From assembly GCF_001282685.1 (NCBI RefSeq), contig NZ_LN875035.1, forward strand, positions 2,732,411 to 2,796,410: a stretch of DNA of 64,000 bases, read 5' to 3'. Source of the DNA: Niameybacter massiliensis (GTDB taxonomy: Bacteria > Bacillota > Clostridia > Lachnospirales > Cellulosilyticaceae). Positions 50,630-60,260 of this stretch are shown here, one piece after another (position 1 is the first letter of the stretch; each line of letters opens with the position of its first letter). The position numbers and the translations under genes are program-made. The notes beneath the pieces are model-generated. The model made no database searches. It saw only the letters and a list, made by a program, of their open reading frames with translations, and was not told where the DNA came from.

Positions 50630-51967
50630 CTATATCAAAGCACGTCCTCGCCAAGTTCCTTTTTTCCATCTTCTATAAACAAGAATGGCTCTTATAATCT
50701 CATCAAGGGCCATAGCAATCCATACCCCTACTAATCCCATACCTAGAATAATACCAAATACATATGATAATAGTGCCGCTACACCCCACATTGATAGTAT
50801 CCCTATCATAACCGGATACTTGATATCTCCTGCTGCTTGCATCGAACGTATAATTACTAAATTAAATGTTCTTCCAACTTCTAAAAAGATTTGTATAAAC
50901 ATAATCTGTTTTCCCAATGCCAACATAGCTGGATCCTTTGTAAATAATCCAAAGAAAATATCACTTCCTAGATAAAGTAAAATGGCTACTACTAATGAGA
51001 TAAGTACTGTTGGCCTAAGGATTTTCATTACTAATTCATCTGCATCATCAATATCTCCTGCTCCAATTAAGTGCCCCACAATAATTTGTACAGCCGATGA
51101 AATAGCCGCTGAATAGATACAAGATATATTCGTAATCATTGTACTATAAACTCTTGTTGCAACAACATATGTACCCATTGTATTGACAAATGCTAAAATA
51201 CACATTTGCGCAATATCATAAGATAGTGACTCACCTGCCGATGGTACACCTATTTTTAATAAACTTGCTAAAGTTTCCTTAGGAAATGGTCTTAAATATT
51301 TGATGCTTATCTTGGCATCTAACTTTTTGCTAAATAACCACATAACTACAATAAGCCCTATGGATCTACTGATAACACTTGACATGGCAACCCCTGTTAC
51401 ACCCATTTGTGGCAAACCAAATAATCCATTTAAGAATATAAAGTTCCCTACTACATTAATAATGTTAATAATCATGGAAATAATCATAGTTTGCTTCATA
51501 AGACCATTACTTCTAAAAATAGCCGCATAAGACATAAATACACCTTGTAAAAAAATCATCCCACCCACAATAACAATATAAATGGTTGCATCTTGATATA
51601 ATTCAGCTGGCATATTCATGAGTGTAAAAATAGGTTTATGGAAAATAATCATAATACTTCCTAAAACAATACTAAAAAAGAGATTTGTATACGTTGCTAA
51701 AGAATAAATCTCTGATACTTTTTCCTTATTATTAGAACCTAAAAATTGTGAAACTAAAATTGTTGTAGCCATAGTAATGATGTTAAAAGTAATAAGAAGA
51801 AGTGTCATAATCTGATTGACATTTCCAATAGCTGCTACTGATGTTTGTGAATATCTACTAATCATCATCTGATCCACATTTCCAATAAGCATCTGCAATA
51901 ATAGCTCTACAATAATAGGCCATGTTAGCATAAATAGTGAAGTATTCTTGTTAATTTTTGTATTCAT
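50630..51967 (-). CDS. MATE family efflux transporter
   Basis: This 445-residue transporter has twelve membrane segments in two related halves. N-terminal TWPIIVELLLQMLIGNVDQMMISR and the second-half AGDIKYPVMIGILSMWG region match the NorM/DinF superfamily. It would expel cationic drugs or metabolites using a sodium or proton gradient. It is a single gene with a GAGGCAAG ribosome site. The substrate cannot be told. Confidence 0.9.
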   Translation of the reverse strand: MNTKINKNTSLFMLTWPIIVELLLQMLIGNVDQMMISRYSQTSVAAIGNVNQIMTLLLITFNIITMATTILVSQFLGSNNKEKVSEIYSLATYTNLFFSIVLGSIMIIFHKPIFTLMNMPAELYQDATIYIVIVGGMIFLQGVFMSYAAIFRSNGLMKQTMIISMIINIINVVGNFIFLNGLFGLPQMGVTGVAMSSVISRSIGLIVVMWLFSKKLDAKISIKYLRPFPKETLASLLKIGVPSAGESLSYDIAQMCILAFVNTMGTYVVATRVYSTMITNISCIYSAAISSAVQIIVGHLIGAGDIDDADELVMKILRPTVLISLVVAILLYLGSDIFFGLFTKDPAMLALGKQIMFIQIFLEVGRTFNLVIIRSMQAAGDIKYPVMIGILSMWGVAALLSYVFGIILGMGLVGVWIAMALDEIIRAILVYRRWKKGTWRGRALI

Positions 51968-52107
51968 CTTGCCTCCTCAGTTGTTGTACGATATAAACTG
52001 TTTTATTATATCAATAACGCTTTCAAACTTCTACTGTTTTGGACTATTTATTCTTTCAATCTAATATATATAACTATAAATTATCCTTCGCTTAGGCAGG
52101 TGTTATT

Positions 52108-53229
52108 ATGGAAATCTTGTACGAAAGCTTTAAACAGTTCACCTTTGGTCACTTCTTTATGATTCTCATCGGCTTTCTCCTCATCTATTTAGCTATTGTA
52201 AAAAAATACGAGCCTACACTTTTACTCCCTATGGGTTTTGGCGTACTTCTAGTCAATATCCCTCTTTCGGGTGCTATTACACAGGCTACCGAAGGAACCT
52301 CAATGGAAGGAATCTTAGATCTACTCTTTAACAATGGAATTGCCACTGAACTCTTTCCTTTACTTATCTTTATAGGGATTGGTGCAATGATCGATTTTGG
52401 TCCTCTACTTGAACGGCCTTTTATGCTCTTTTTAGGTGCTGCTGCTCAATTTGGTATTTTCTTTACACTCATCATTGCATTACTTTTTGGTTTTTCTCTA
52501 CCCGAAGCTGCTTCTATCGGTATTATTGGTGCTGCTGATGGACCTACTTCTATATTCGTTGCAAGTAAACTTGCTCCAAACTTACTAGGTCCTATTTCTG
52601 TAGCTGCTTACTCTTATATGGCTCTTGTACCACTTATTCAGCCTATAGCTATTAAGTGTGTAACAACAAAAAAAGAACGTTGTATACGTATGACTTATAC
52701 CTCTGGCCATATATCAAAACGTGCTAAATTATTATTTCCTATCATCGTAACCTTAGTTGCTGGTTTTATAGCGCCTCACTCTATTCCACTCATTGGTTTC
52801 TTAATGTTTGGAAATCTTATGCGTGAAAGTGGTGTCGTAGACCGTCTAAGCCAAACCGCACAAAATGAGCTTGTAAATATTGTTACCATTTTACTCGGTC
52901 TTGCTATTTCTTCTACTATGCGTGCAGATACTTTCTTAAAGACAAGTACAATCATTATTATTGCTATGGGACTTATCGCTTTCGTTTTCGATACTATCGG
53001 TGGTGTTCTTTTTGTAAAACTCATTAATCTTTTTAGAAAAGATAAGATTAATCCTATGGTAGGTGCAGCTGGTATATCTGCTTTCCCTATGTCATCTCGT
53101 ACTATTCAAAAACTCGCTAAAGAAGAAGACCCTCAGAACTTTGTTCTTATGCAAGCTGTAAGTGCTAATGTTGCTGGACAGATTGCTTCTGTTATTGCTG
53201 GAGGACTGATTTTAGCTCTATTACTTTAA
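52108..53229 (+). CDS. oadB: Sodium-pumping decarboxylase beta subunit
   Basis: The 373-residue membrane carrier belongs to the OadB/GcdB/MmdB family, which couples decarboxylation of carboxybiotin to sodium export. Conserved segments include IGIGAMIDFGPLLERP, GAADGPTSIFVASKLAP with the sodium-binding Asp, and GNLMRESGVVDRL. It is followed 19 bases later by a tiny gamma subunit gene. No carboxyltransferase (alpha) or biotin carrier lies in this window, so the substrate (oxaloacetate, methylmalonyl-CoA or glutaconyl-CoA) cannot be set. Confidence 0.93.
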   Translation: MEILYESFKQFTFGHFFMILIGFLLIYLAIVKKYEPTLLLPMGFGVLLVNIPLSGAITQATEGTSMEGILDLLFNNGIATELFPLLIFIGIGAMIDFGPLLERPFMLFLGAAAQFGIFFTLIIALLFGFSLPEAASIGIIGAADGPTSIFVASKLAPNLLGPISVAAYSYMALVPLIQPIAIKCVTTKKERCIRMTYTSGHISKRAKLLFPIIVTLVAGFIAPHSIPLIGFLMFGNLMRESGVVDRLSQTAQNELVNIVTILLGLAISSTMRADTFLKTSTIIIIAMGLIAFVFDTIGGVLFVKLINLFRKDKINPMVGAAGISAFPMSSRTIQKLAKEEDPQNFVLMQAVSANVAGQIASVIAGGLILALLL

Positions 53230-53248
53230 TTTCAATAGGAGGCGTACT

Positions 53249-53368
53249 ATGTTACAAGAAGGTTTTATGATTATGTTGGGTGGTATGGGTGGTATCTTTA
53301 TTGTTATGGGTATCATCTATATAATGATTAAACTACTTAACTTTTTTGCTAAATCTCATTCTAAATAA
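53249..53368 (+). CDS. Small OadG-like gamma subunit, 39 aa
   Basis: The product reads MLQEGFMIMLGGMGGIFIVM... and ends FFAKSHSK, with one membrane helix and a short basic tail. AGGAGG lies six bases before the ATG. OadG subunits are single-helix proteins that hold the decarboxylase complex together. This position directly after oadB and the N-terminal GFMIMLGGMGGIF pattern fit that family, though the His/Pro-rich C-terminal tail of the longer OadG is missing. Confidence 0.72.
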   Translation: MLQEGFMIMLGGMGGIFIVMGIIYIMIKLLNFFAKSHSK

Positions 53369-53407
53369 ACCAATCACATAATTCATATCTATTGCTACAC
53401 ATAAATA

Positions 53408-53454
53408 AATGAGCTCTAAAACTAAATTTATATTAGTTTTAGAGCTCATTTTGC
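53408..53454. terminator. Bidirectional terminator
   Basis: A perfect 18-bp stem (53408-53425 with 53433-53450) has a 7-base loop and a TTTT run. Confidence 0.9.
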
Positions 53455-53481
53455 ATTAAGTAGTCTACTTCTTCATAGCTA

Positions 53482-54408
53482 CTATTTTTTTGTTTTAATA
53501 CGATAATAAAATTCCTGTGTCTGCTCATTAATAGCTTTAAAAACATATCCTTGAGATTTATAATAATTAATAATTTCAGGAAGTGCATTATAGGTATTCT
53601 TATTATTTGAGTTACAATGTGCTAGAATAATACGTTTTGTTGTATTACGGCTACATTTTTTTGCATTTTGAACCATCTGACTTGGTGATAAATTTGGATT
53701 CACACCATCTTCTAAGCTTACATTCCAATCATAAATTTTATACTCTTCATCATGTAGCTTATTTAAAAGTCCTTCACTAAGTCTTCCTGAACTACCACCT
53801 GGGAAGCGAATAATCTTTGGATTTACATCCTCGCCAAGTACTTCATGTATTTTGTCTGTTGTCTTTTCCATTTCTGCTAAGAAATTTTCATCGCTAGCAT
53901 AAATAGATTTTAAGTTATGAGAATAAGTATGAAGTCCTATACTATGTCCTTCTTCGTGAATACGTTTAAGTACTTCTTCCCTTTGTATAATTTCCTTTCC
54001 TACTACGAAGAAAGTTGCTTTGACATCATGTTCCTTCAATATATCTAATATTTTTTCTGTCACTTTTCCTGTTGGACCATCGTCAAAAGTTAAATATACA
54101 ACTTTCTCTTCCTCATCTACATTTTCTTGAACTTGTTCCTTTGATTGATTCTTTTCGGGATCAGGTTTAGGAATGAGAGGCTCTTCAATAAGTTGTTCCA
54201 TTGTTTCATCTTTTATTTGTCCAATTGCTTTTTCTACATTGGGTTCTGTAGAATGCTCTTCATTTTTTTCTGCTGGTTGAGTCACAAATTGTTCCATAAC
54301 CTGTTCACTTACTTGTCCTATCTCATGATTTAGGATAAACTGATTGCACCCAAGGACAACTAAGAAAGCTATCACAATATAAGATAGACTTAAAGTAATT
54401 TTTTTCAT
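53482..54408 (-). CDS. Polysaccharide deacetylase (NodB domain)
   Basis: The 308-residue product starts MKKITLSLSYIVIAFLVVLGC, a membrane anchor or lipoprotein signal ending in LGC. An acidic Glu/Gln/Lys linker follows (about 25-105), then a NodB domain: YLTFDDGPTG (catalytic Asp pair), HSIGLHTYSHN (metal His), RFPGGSSGR, and IILAHCNSN where many relatives have LLHD. It probably removes acetyl groups from peptidoglycan GlcNAc or MurNAc. The ATG at 54408 has a GGAGATGG ribosome site. Confidence 0.87.
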   Translation of the reverse strand: MKKITLSLSYIVIAFLVVLGCNQFILNHEIGQVSEQVMEQFVTQPAEKNEEHSTEPNVEKAIGQIKDETMEQLIEEPLIPKPDPEKNQSKEQVQENVDEEEKVVYLTFDDGPTGKVTEKILDILKEHDVKATFFVVGKEIIQREEVLKRIHEEGHSIGLHTYSHNLKSIYASDENFLAEMEKTTDKIHEVLGEDVNPKIIRFPGGSSGRLSEGLLNKLHDEEYKIYDWNVSLEDGVNPNLSPSQMVQNAKKCSRNTTKRIILAHCNSNNKNTYNALPEIINYYKSQGYVFKAINEQTQEFYYRIKTKK

Positions 54409-54453
54409 TCGACCATCTCCTTTGGGCTTATTATGTGCCATTTCATAAAAATA

Positions 54454-54501
54454 AAAGAGAGCAAAAAGATTGTAATTTCTACCAATCTTTTTGCTCTCTT
54501 T
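54454..54501 (-). terminator. Terminator of the stalk-domain protein gene
   Basis: A 19-bp stem (54454-54472 with 54483-54501) is followed by a T-rich stretch on the minus strand. It separates this gene from the deacetylase gene downstream. Confidence 0.85.
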
Positions 54502-54585
54502 ATTATTTCCGCTATTTATGTTAATTATCCTATTTCTCTATATGGATATTTTAAATCCTGACTTTTTAACTTTTTTATAAATAAT

Positions 54586-56877
54586 CTATTTTCCCCATTG
54601 ACTTTCTGGAATAAAGCCAAAGAGTACGGGTGCAGAAGATCCATTTGGTAACATATAAGTAAATGTTCTTGTTTCACCTGCTTTAATTACACCTACAAAT
54701 GCAGCACGATTAGAACTTGGGAAATAGCCAGAAGTTGGTGTTAAGTAGGCTTTATCATTCTCCCACTTGATCGCACCTTTAAACATATTACCACGAGGAT
54801 TTAAAATAACTGCTGTATCCTCTTTAGCAGTTACTGTAACATGATAGTTCACACCAAAGTTACCTCTATTAGCTGACTCTGTACCAAGTAAAGCATCATA
54901 GCCTTGTACCCATTCTGTTGCATCTTTTCCAATAACTAATTTTGTGTTTTCCTCTTCATCCCTTAGGTCTATCATAATATTTTTATCTAAAATGCCAAAT
55001 GTTCCTCTTGGGTGTACATCTCTATCTGGTCTTGGCATAAGAGGGATATTTTCGATTGTATCATTTTGTCCAAGTAGTGCTACTGTAAAGGTTACAGGAC
55101 CACTTAATTCTACATCAAACATTCCGGAAATTGCTTGACCTTTTAACCAGTTTTTATTTTGACTATCATAAATAATTTGCTGTGCACCTGGTTGTAAGTT
55201 TAGGCTTTGTACTGAATTATTATCTAAATAACTTAAAAGAAGTTGCTGTCCTACAAAGAGTACATCATCAGAAGGACCTTTTGTTGTAAGTTTAGAAATT
55301 GTTCCCGCTACAGGTGCTTCAGTATTATTTTTTGCAATAACAACAAGACGTTTTTTATCTAATTGGTTATCTGTACTGTCAAAGTTATTAATATGATGGA
55401 ACATAACGCGTCCTGTTCCAATTAAAGTATCTTCATAAAGAAGTCCTTTTTGTGTCACTACTTCAGGAGAGTTACTCATCATAAGTAATCCTTTAGTATC
55501 TTCTAAGTACATTGCATCTGCTTCTTTATAGGTTTGATAGTTTGTTCCTTCAAAGTTTGCAATAGTGTTGCCTATATTACCCGATTTAAAGATTGCTTCA
55601 AACTCAGTTTGTAACGTTTCATCTGTTACTTCCACTGTTGTTTGTGCTTTTGTACTCCAATTTCCATATGCATCTTTTAATTCTAATGTTACTATGTATT
55701 CGCCTTCTGTGTAAATGGCAGTTGGTTTTGTAAATAAGTAGTTGTTTGCTGGATCTTTTGTACTACGATAAGTCCATTTTTCAGCTACAATATCTTCCCA
55801 TTCTTCATTATCGTACTCATAATCGAAAGTAATTGCTTCACCTTGCTTATAGTGGCTCTTAACAGTCTCAAATGTTACAACTTCTGGAGCCTCATTTGGT
55901 AAAATCATAATAGTCTTTGTTGTCCATTCACTCCAAAGACCTCTCTCATCTCTAACCTTTAAAGCAATTTCATAATACCCTTGTTTTGGTGTTTTAAAAA
56001 TCTTTTCAAGACTTGATGCTGTTTTCGTTTGATCGCCATCAATCATCCACTGGCGTTCTGTAATTCTATGTCCATCTGGATCAAAACTTGATTCTATAGT
56101 CTGTACAGTTTGACCTGCTACATAACTTTCTGATACAAATTCAAATTGTGCAATAGGTGGAGTATTGGGAACTTCTACAGGTTTTTCAATAGAAATTGTA
56201 CGTGTTGGTGCATCGTATTCAATAAGAAGTTCAAATTGCTCTGCCATGAAACGTAGTGGTAAAAGTGTTGTACCATTTTCTACAATAGGTATAGCTTCTA
56301 TTGCTACCTCTTCACCATTTACAAATGCCTTTGCTTCTTTTGTGCTTAGTACAACTTCTCTACCATCTTTTGTCACACGTACTTCTTGTGTTTCAGGCAA
56401 CCACTCCACTTGAGCTTGTAGGATTTCTTCTCCTACAAATCTAAGTGGCAAATAAGTACGCCCTTCAACAACTTTAGGTGCTAAAAGAAGTTCTCTTTTT
56501 TCTCCATACAACCATACTGTTGTCTTATCTAAAGTAAGTAATACTTTATTAGGATCTATAACCTGTTCAGTTTCTCCTGGTACTTCCTCTGACACTTCCC
56601 CTTCCACTTCTGTTTCTTCTTTAGGTATTGTTTCTTCTAGAGTCCCTTCTGGTAATACAGGTGTCTCCTCTACTTTATCTTTTTCTGGTAGCACACCTGG
56701 ATTATCACCAATTGGATTGCCATCTTCACCAATGACGATACCTAAGTTTTCATCTTTCCCTTGACTAGTTTCTATACTATCTAATACCTCTTTGATTGGA
56801 TCGAGTTCTTCTGCTTGCACATAAATTGGGCTAAAAAAAAGTGTGCCAGCCATGAATAATGTCCAAATTTTTCGCAT
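54586..56877 (-). CDS. Secreted stalk-domain protein with PKD-like repeats
   Basis: The 763-residue product has a signal peptide (about 1-22, ending VQA) and an acidic Glu/Pro-rich segment (about 25-100). A copper-amine-oxidase-N-type stalk domain follows (about 108-225, with RTYLPLRFVGEEI and TTLLPLRFMAEQF), then two PKD/Ig-like domains (about 230-425) and a C-terminal beta domain of about 330 residues that I do not recognise. The stalk domain binds envelope components, not copper. The ATG at 56877 has AGGAGG. It is a surface protein, possibly structural. Confidence 0.75.
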   Translation of the reverse strand: MRKIWTLFMAGTLFFSPIYVQAEELDPIKEVLDSIETSQGKDENLGIVIGEDGNPIGDNPGVLPEKDKVEETPVLPEGTLEETIPKEETEVEGEVSEEVPGETEQVIDPNKVLLTLDKTTVWLYGEKRELLLAPKVVEGRTYLPLRFVGEEILQAQVEWLPETQEVRVTKDGREVVLSTKEAKAFVNGEEVAIEAIPIVENGTTLLPLRFMAEQFELLIEYDAPTRTISIEKPVEVPNTPPIAQFEFVSESYVAGQTVQTIESSFDPDGHRITERQWMIDGDQTKTASSLEKIFKTPKQGYYEIALKVRDERGLWSEWTTKTIMILPNEAPEVVTFETVKSHYKQGEAITFDYEYDNEEWEDIVAEKWTYRSTKDPANNYLFTKPTAIYTEGEYIVTLELKDAYGNWSTKAQTTVEVTDETLQTEFEAIFKSGNIGNTIANFEGTNYQTYKEADAMYLEDTKGLLMMSNSPEVVTQKGLLYEDTLIGTGRVMFHHINNFDSTDNQLDKKRLVVIAKNNTEAPVAGTISKLTTKGPSDDVLFVGQQLLLSYLDNNSVQSLNLQPGAQQIIYDSQNKNWLKGQAISGMFDVELSGPVTFTVALLGQNDTIENIPLMPRPDRDVHPRGTFGILDKNIMIDLRDEEENTKLVIGKDATEWVQGYDALLGTESANRGNFGVNYHVTVTAKEDTAVILNPRGNMFKGAIKWENDKAYLTPTSGYFPSSNRAAFVGVIKAGETRTFTYMLPNGSSAPVLFGFIPESQWGK

Positions 56878-57002
56878 ATATTCTAACCTCCTTGCCGGTT
56901 TAAACGCGTTCATTTTTAGTAACATCTTTCATTTTAACACACTTTAAATTTTTGTTAAGTTAGTTTAATAGAATGTTATCAAATTTTAACATTCTATTCT
57001 TA

Positions 57003-57464
57003 TTATAAAATTTCTACCAGATACTCTTTATTTTCATATTGAGGAAATTTAGCTCTTTCCACTACAAGACCACATGGGAAGGTTGCAAAAAGTACCTCTT
57101 CAAAAGTTCCAGATAACTCACCTTTTGCCACAAGTTCATTAAAAAGTATTTCTGCCTGTTCTCTATGGCTTTCAAGAATAATATTATATGTCCCTACATG
57201 CCCCATATTCTTGCTAATTTCCCCTGTTTGAAGACGTTCTTGCACACGGTCATTTTGCATATCTATCATAATCTCTGCGATTAAAAGACTTGCAATATCA
57301 TGCTCTAAAATAGCTTTAATACGTTCTTTAAGATCCTCATCATCTGTTCGATAGTATAATTTTGTAAGAGCTGTTAAGTTTGGCATTTTTAATTCTTCAC
57401 CATTTGCTTTTACAAAAATCACTTCATCATTTGTATATTTAAGTGTATCAAGTTGTTTCATCAT
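57003..57464 (-). CDS. Conserved protein of unknown function, 153 aa
   Basis: The cytosolic alpha/beta protein starts MKQLDTLKYTNDEVIFVKANG after one or two Met. The ATG choice among three close ones is uncertain. The central part (GHVGTYNIILESHREQAEILF) is helical, and the end (EVLFATFPCGLVVERAKFPQYENKEYLVEIL) is strand-rich. No catalytic motif is evident. It follows the LtaS-like gene by 52 bases on the same strand. Confidence 0.55.
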   Translation of the reverse strand: MMKQLDTLKYTNDEVIFVKANGEELKMPNLTALTKLYYRTDDEDLKERIKAILEHDIASLLIAEIMIDMQNDRVQERLQTGEISKNMGHVGTYNIILESHREQAEILFNELVAKGELSGTFEEVLFATFPCGLVVERAKFPQYENKEYLVEIL

Positions 57465-57516
57465 CAGTGTCATCTTCCTTACTGTAGTCTATTTTTATTC
57501 TTTTATTAGCTTATCA

Positions 57517-59310
57517 TCAATTTTCTTCAATGCCAAGTCTATTATACTGAATCATCCATAAGTTATTGAGTGTTATTTTTTCTTGTTCTGTTAAGTCTTC
57601 TAAAGTTTTAATCTGCCCTTTTCCATCAATAACAAAATGCTCTCCATAAGCCTTTAATATCTTACTCGTATCTAAAAGGTAGTTCATATAGGCATCTTTA
57701 TGATAACCAATATAATCTAATACTTGACCCCCTAAATACGTTGCATCAATGGTTCCAAAATCCTTCTGAGGTAAATTATAATTATTCCATATTACAAAAG
57801 GTGTTTGATAAAGTTTTACACAGTCTTCCTTATCAAAGTTCCCTTCTATAAAATGACTATCTTTATATAGTTCATATTGTTCATCTAAGGCTGGTAAATG
57901 ATCACCGTACATAACAATAACCGTTGGTTCATCTACTTGACTAAAATAATCTATAAGCTGCTTCAATGCCTTATCTGAATCCTTTATGCTATTTACATAA
58001 CTGGTTAAACTATTTAGCTGTGTATCTGATAAATTAGGATGGGATACCGTAATATTATTCGCTGTATAGGTATCACTATAAGGCATATGGTTTTGCATGG
58101 TTACAACATGATAAAACAAAGGATTATTATCTTTATGCTCATATAGATCTATAATTTTGTCTACTAAAGCTTCATCCGAGATATAGCCCCTTGCTAACTT
58201 AGGATTTTCAAAATCCTCACTTGCAATAAACTGGTCAAGCCCTAAGTTTGGATAAGCTTCATCACGTGAAAAGAACTTCTTCTCATATCCATGTAAAGCA
58301 ACTGTCTTATAGCCTTCTGCCTTAAGTAACTTTGCCATACTTTGAGTATCTTCATGTACAAACTTACTATATGCAATATTGCTTGGGTCCGTAAAATATA
58401 CAGATTCTCCTGTAAGAACCTCGTACTCTGTTTGACTCGTACGCCCACCATATATAGAAGTAGCAATACTTCCTTTTGCAAAGCTATTTTGATAATCTTT
58501 AAAGTTACTTAAAGGATTCTCTGAAAAACTTACTTCTTCTAGCTTTGTTACATCAAAGAACGATTCATTCATAATCATAATAATATTAGGTTTAACTTTC
58601 ATTTCTTCTTCTGTACCCATTTGATAAGGTGCCAGCAGTCTTTGCACCTCTTCTTCACTGTAACCTTCTGGCTTCTCTAGCATAAGTTCCATAATTTCTT
58701 GAGTAAAGCCAACTATAAACCCATTTTCATTATACTGCTCATTTACTGTAAGATCTGAGGAATGAACGCTGATGTCCTTCTCACTAGGACACACTTTAAC
58801 GCCTACTATTGCTGTTGTAAAAAATAAAAGAGCACAAAGTATTGTTCCAACAAAGCGATAACCTTTTTTTAACTCAATCCATTTACATTTAAATGCACTA
58901 ATAATGATAGTGATAGACAAAAGTACGCCTATTACAACATTTCGCTCTATTCGTATATTCATCTCTTTACTAATACTCGCAGCTTCCCCTGCAAGTGCTA
59001 AATCTGCCGGTACTAAATATTCTCCACTAATGACAAACTTATAAAAAGAGATGATACATAGTGTCATATAGATTCCACCTACAATCAATACACTAGTTCC
59101 TATCTTATTAAACATTATGGAAAATATCATAAGTAAACTAAAAATTAAAATCCAATTTATAATAAAGCTTTTAGGATAGTCACATACCCACTTAAAAAGC
59201 CCAAAGAAATTCTGCCTGAGTAGTGCTTCCCCACAAAATAAAATAAGAAAACTAAATAGAATCATCCATCCTGAACTTATATAAAATTCTTTTTTTAAAT
59301 CCCTTTTCAT
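57517..59310 (-). CDS. LtaS-like sulfatase-family phosphoglycerol transferase
   Basis: The 597-residue membrane enzyme has five N-terminal membrane segments (about 1-185) and an extracellular sulfatase fold (about 235-560). The metal site Glu lies in IMNESFFDV, the catalytic Thr in GGRTSQTEYEVLTG, and YGDHLPAL is the C-terminal metal motif. LtaS polymerises glycerol phosphate for lipoteichoic acid. Clostridial relatives may modify other envelope glycans, so the product is not certain. It lies 15 bases after a 264-residue gene of unknown function. Confidence 0.87.
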   Translation of the reverse strand: MKRDLKKEFYISSGWMILFSFLILFCGEALLRQNFFGLFKWVCDYPKSFIINWILIFSLLMIFSIMFNKIGTSVLIVGGIYMTLCIISFYKFVISGEYLVPADLALAGEAASISKEMNIRIERNVVIGVLLSITIIISAFKCKWIELKKGYRFVGTILCALLFFTTAIVGVKVCPSEKDISVHSSDLTVNEQYNENGFIVGFTQEIMELMLEKPEGYSEEEVQRLLAPYQMGTEEEMKVKPNIIMIMNESFFDVTKLEEVSFSENPLSNFKDYQNSFAKGSIATSIYGGRTSQTEYEVLTGESVYFTDPSNIAYSKFVHEDTQSMAKLLKAEGYKTVALHGYEKKFFSRDEAYPNLGLDQFIASEDFENPKLARGYISDEALVDKIIDLYEHKDNNPLFYHVVTMQNHMPYSDTYTANNITVSHPNLSDTQLNSLTSYVNSIKDSDKALKQLIDYFSQVDEPTVIVMYGDHLPALDEQYELYKDSHFIEGNFDKEDCVKLYQTPFVIWNNYNLPQKDFGTIDATYLGGQVLDYIGYHKDAYMNYLLDTSKILKAYGEHFVIDGKGQIKTLEDLTEQEKITLNNLWMIQYNRLGIEEN

Positions 59311-59325
59311 TCCCTCACCACATTC

Positions 59326-60120
59326 TTATAAAATCTTTTTACACCATCCTAGCATCTCTTCTCTAGTTCCTTTTTTATAGTCAATAACTCCAATTACTTC
59401 ATCTTTATTAACAAAAATTCTATCATCTTTTTGAGGCAAATGCCAATAAAAACAACCTTCAGAGTTTACTCTTTTACTTAAATGTTCTATTTTAGTGCCT
59501 CCAAAAAGTTTTTTTACATAGTGATCGTATTCTAAAACTTCATCTCCTTTTTTTACCCATGTTTCATCTGCAATCAATGAGTTCAAATCTACAATATCTT
59601 CAACATGCAAATACTGTTTTTTCCCTTCTTCTTTTCTTTTATATAACGTTGCAGGGCTAAGTACTAATTCATATCGTAAGGTGGTTTCATACTTACTCCA
59701 ATCCATATCTAATACATACTTATAGATGTCAGCAACTGCAGCAGGAAGTTTATCTGCCTCTTCCTCATGTTCATTACCTTCTTTTATTATACGCCCTTGC
59801 TCTTTTTGTACAACCTCTAGCATTGGTTCTATACGTTCGGCATAGATTTGTTCACTTTGTGCCACATATCGCTTTGCCTTCATAAGCCATTCATAAAAGC
59901 GTATGTCGTCAAAAAGAAAAATGAGACGGTTATTTTTAAAATTATTATACTTAAGAGGATATTGCATATATTCCAATAGTTTTTCAAAATCCTCATAATG
60001 ATACACTTCCCACGAATCTGCTTTCTCAAATTTAACTTCTTTAATTTTCTCTTTGTAATAATCTCCTACGTATATTTCATGCTTATAATATAAAAATATA
60101 ATTGTATCCATTGTTCTCAT
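59326..60120 (-). CDS. Unknown protein upstream of the LtaS-like gene, 264 aa
   Basis: The soluble protein has an N-terminal alpha/beta part (about 5-75), a long charged helical region (about 78-140) and a C-terminal part whose FYWHLPQKDDRIFVNKDEVIGVI stretch resembles a small barrel or biotinyl/lipoyl-like hammerhead fold without its lysine. No family is recognised. It heads a probable three-gene operon with the LtaS-like gene and the 153-residue gene, and its 15-base spacing to the former suggests related roles in envelope synthesis. Confidence 0.55.
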   Translation of the reverse strand: MRTMDTIIFLYYKHEIYVGDYYKEKIKEVKFEKADSWEVYHYEDFEKLLEYMQYPLKYNNFKNNRLIFLFDDIRFYEWLMKAKRYVAQSEQIYAERIEPMLEVVQKEQGRIIKEGNEHEEEADKLPAAVADIYKYVLDMDWSKYETTLRYELVLSPATLYKRKEEGKKQYLHVEDIVDLNSLIADETWVKKGDEVLEYDHYVKKLFGGTKIEHLSKRVNSEGCFYWHLPQKDDRIFVNKDEVIGVIDYKKGTREEMLGWCKKIL

Positions 60121-60212
60121 CCTACCTTCTGCTATTCAAATCATTAACTATTGTATACCTATTTTAATCATTAGACCACATTAATTTGTTATAGTATTTA
60201 TGTACTTAACTT

Positions 60213-60220
60213 GCTATAAT
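60213..60220 (+). promoter_or_regulatory. Extended -10 promoter of the DUF5685 gene group
   Basis: TGCTATAAT combines a TGn extension with a perfect TATAAT -10. A -35 box is not obvious. It lies 40 bases before the first start codon. Confidence 0.5.
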
Positions 60221-60260
60221 AGAATAAAATAAAAATGATAAGTAAAACGAGGTGATTTTC

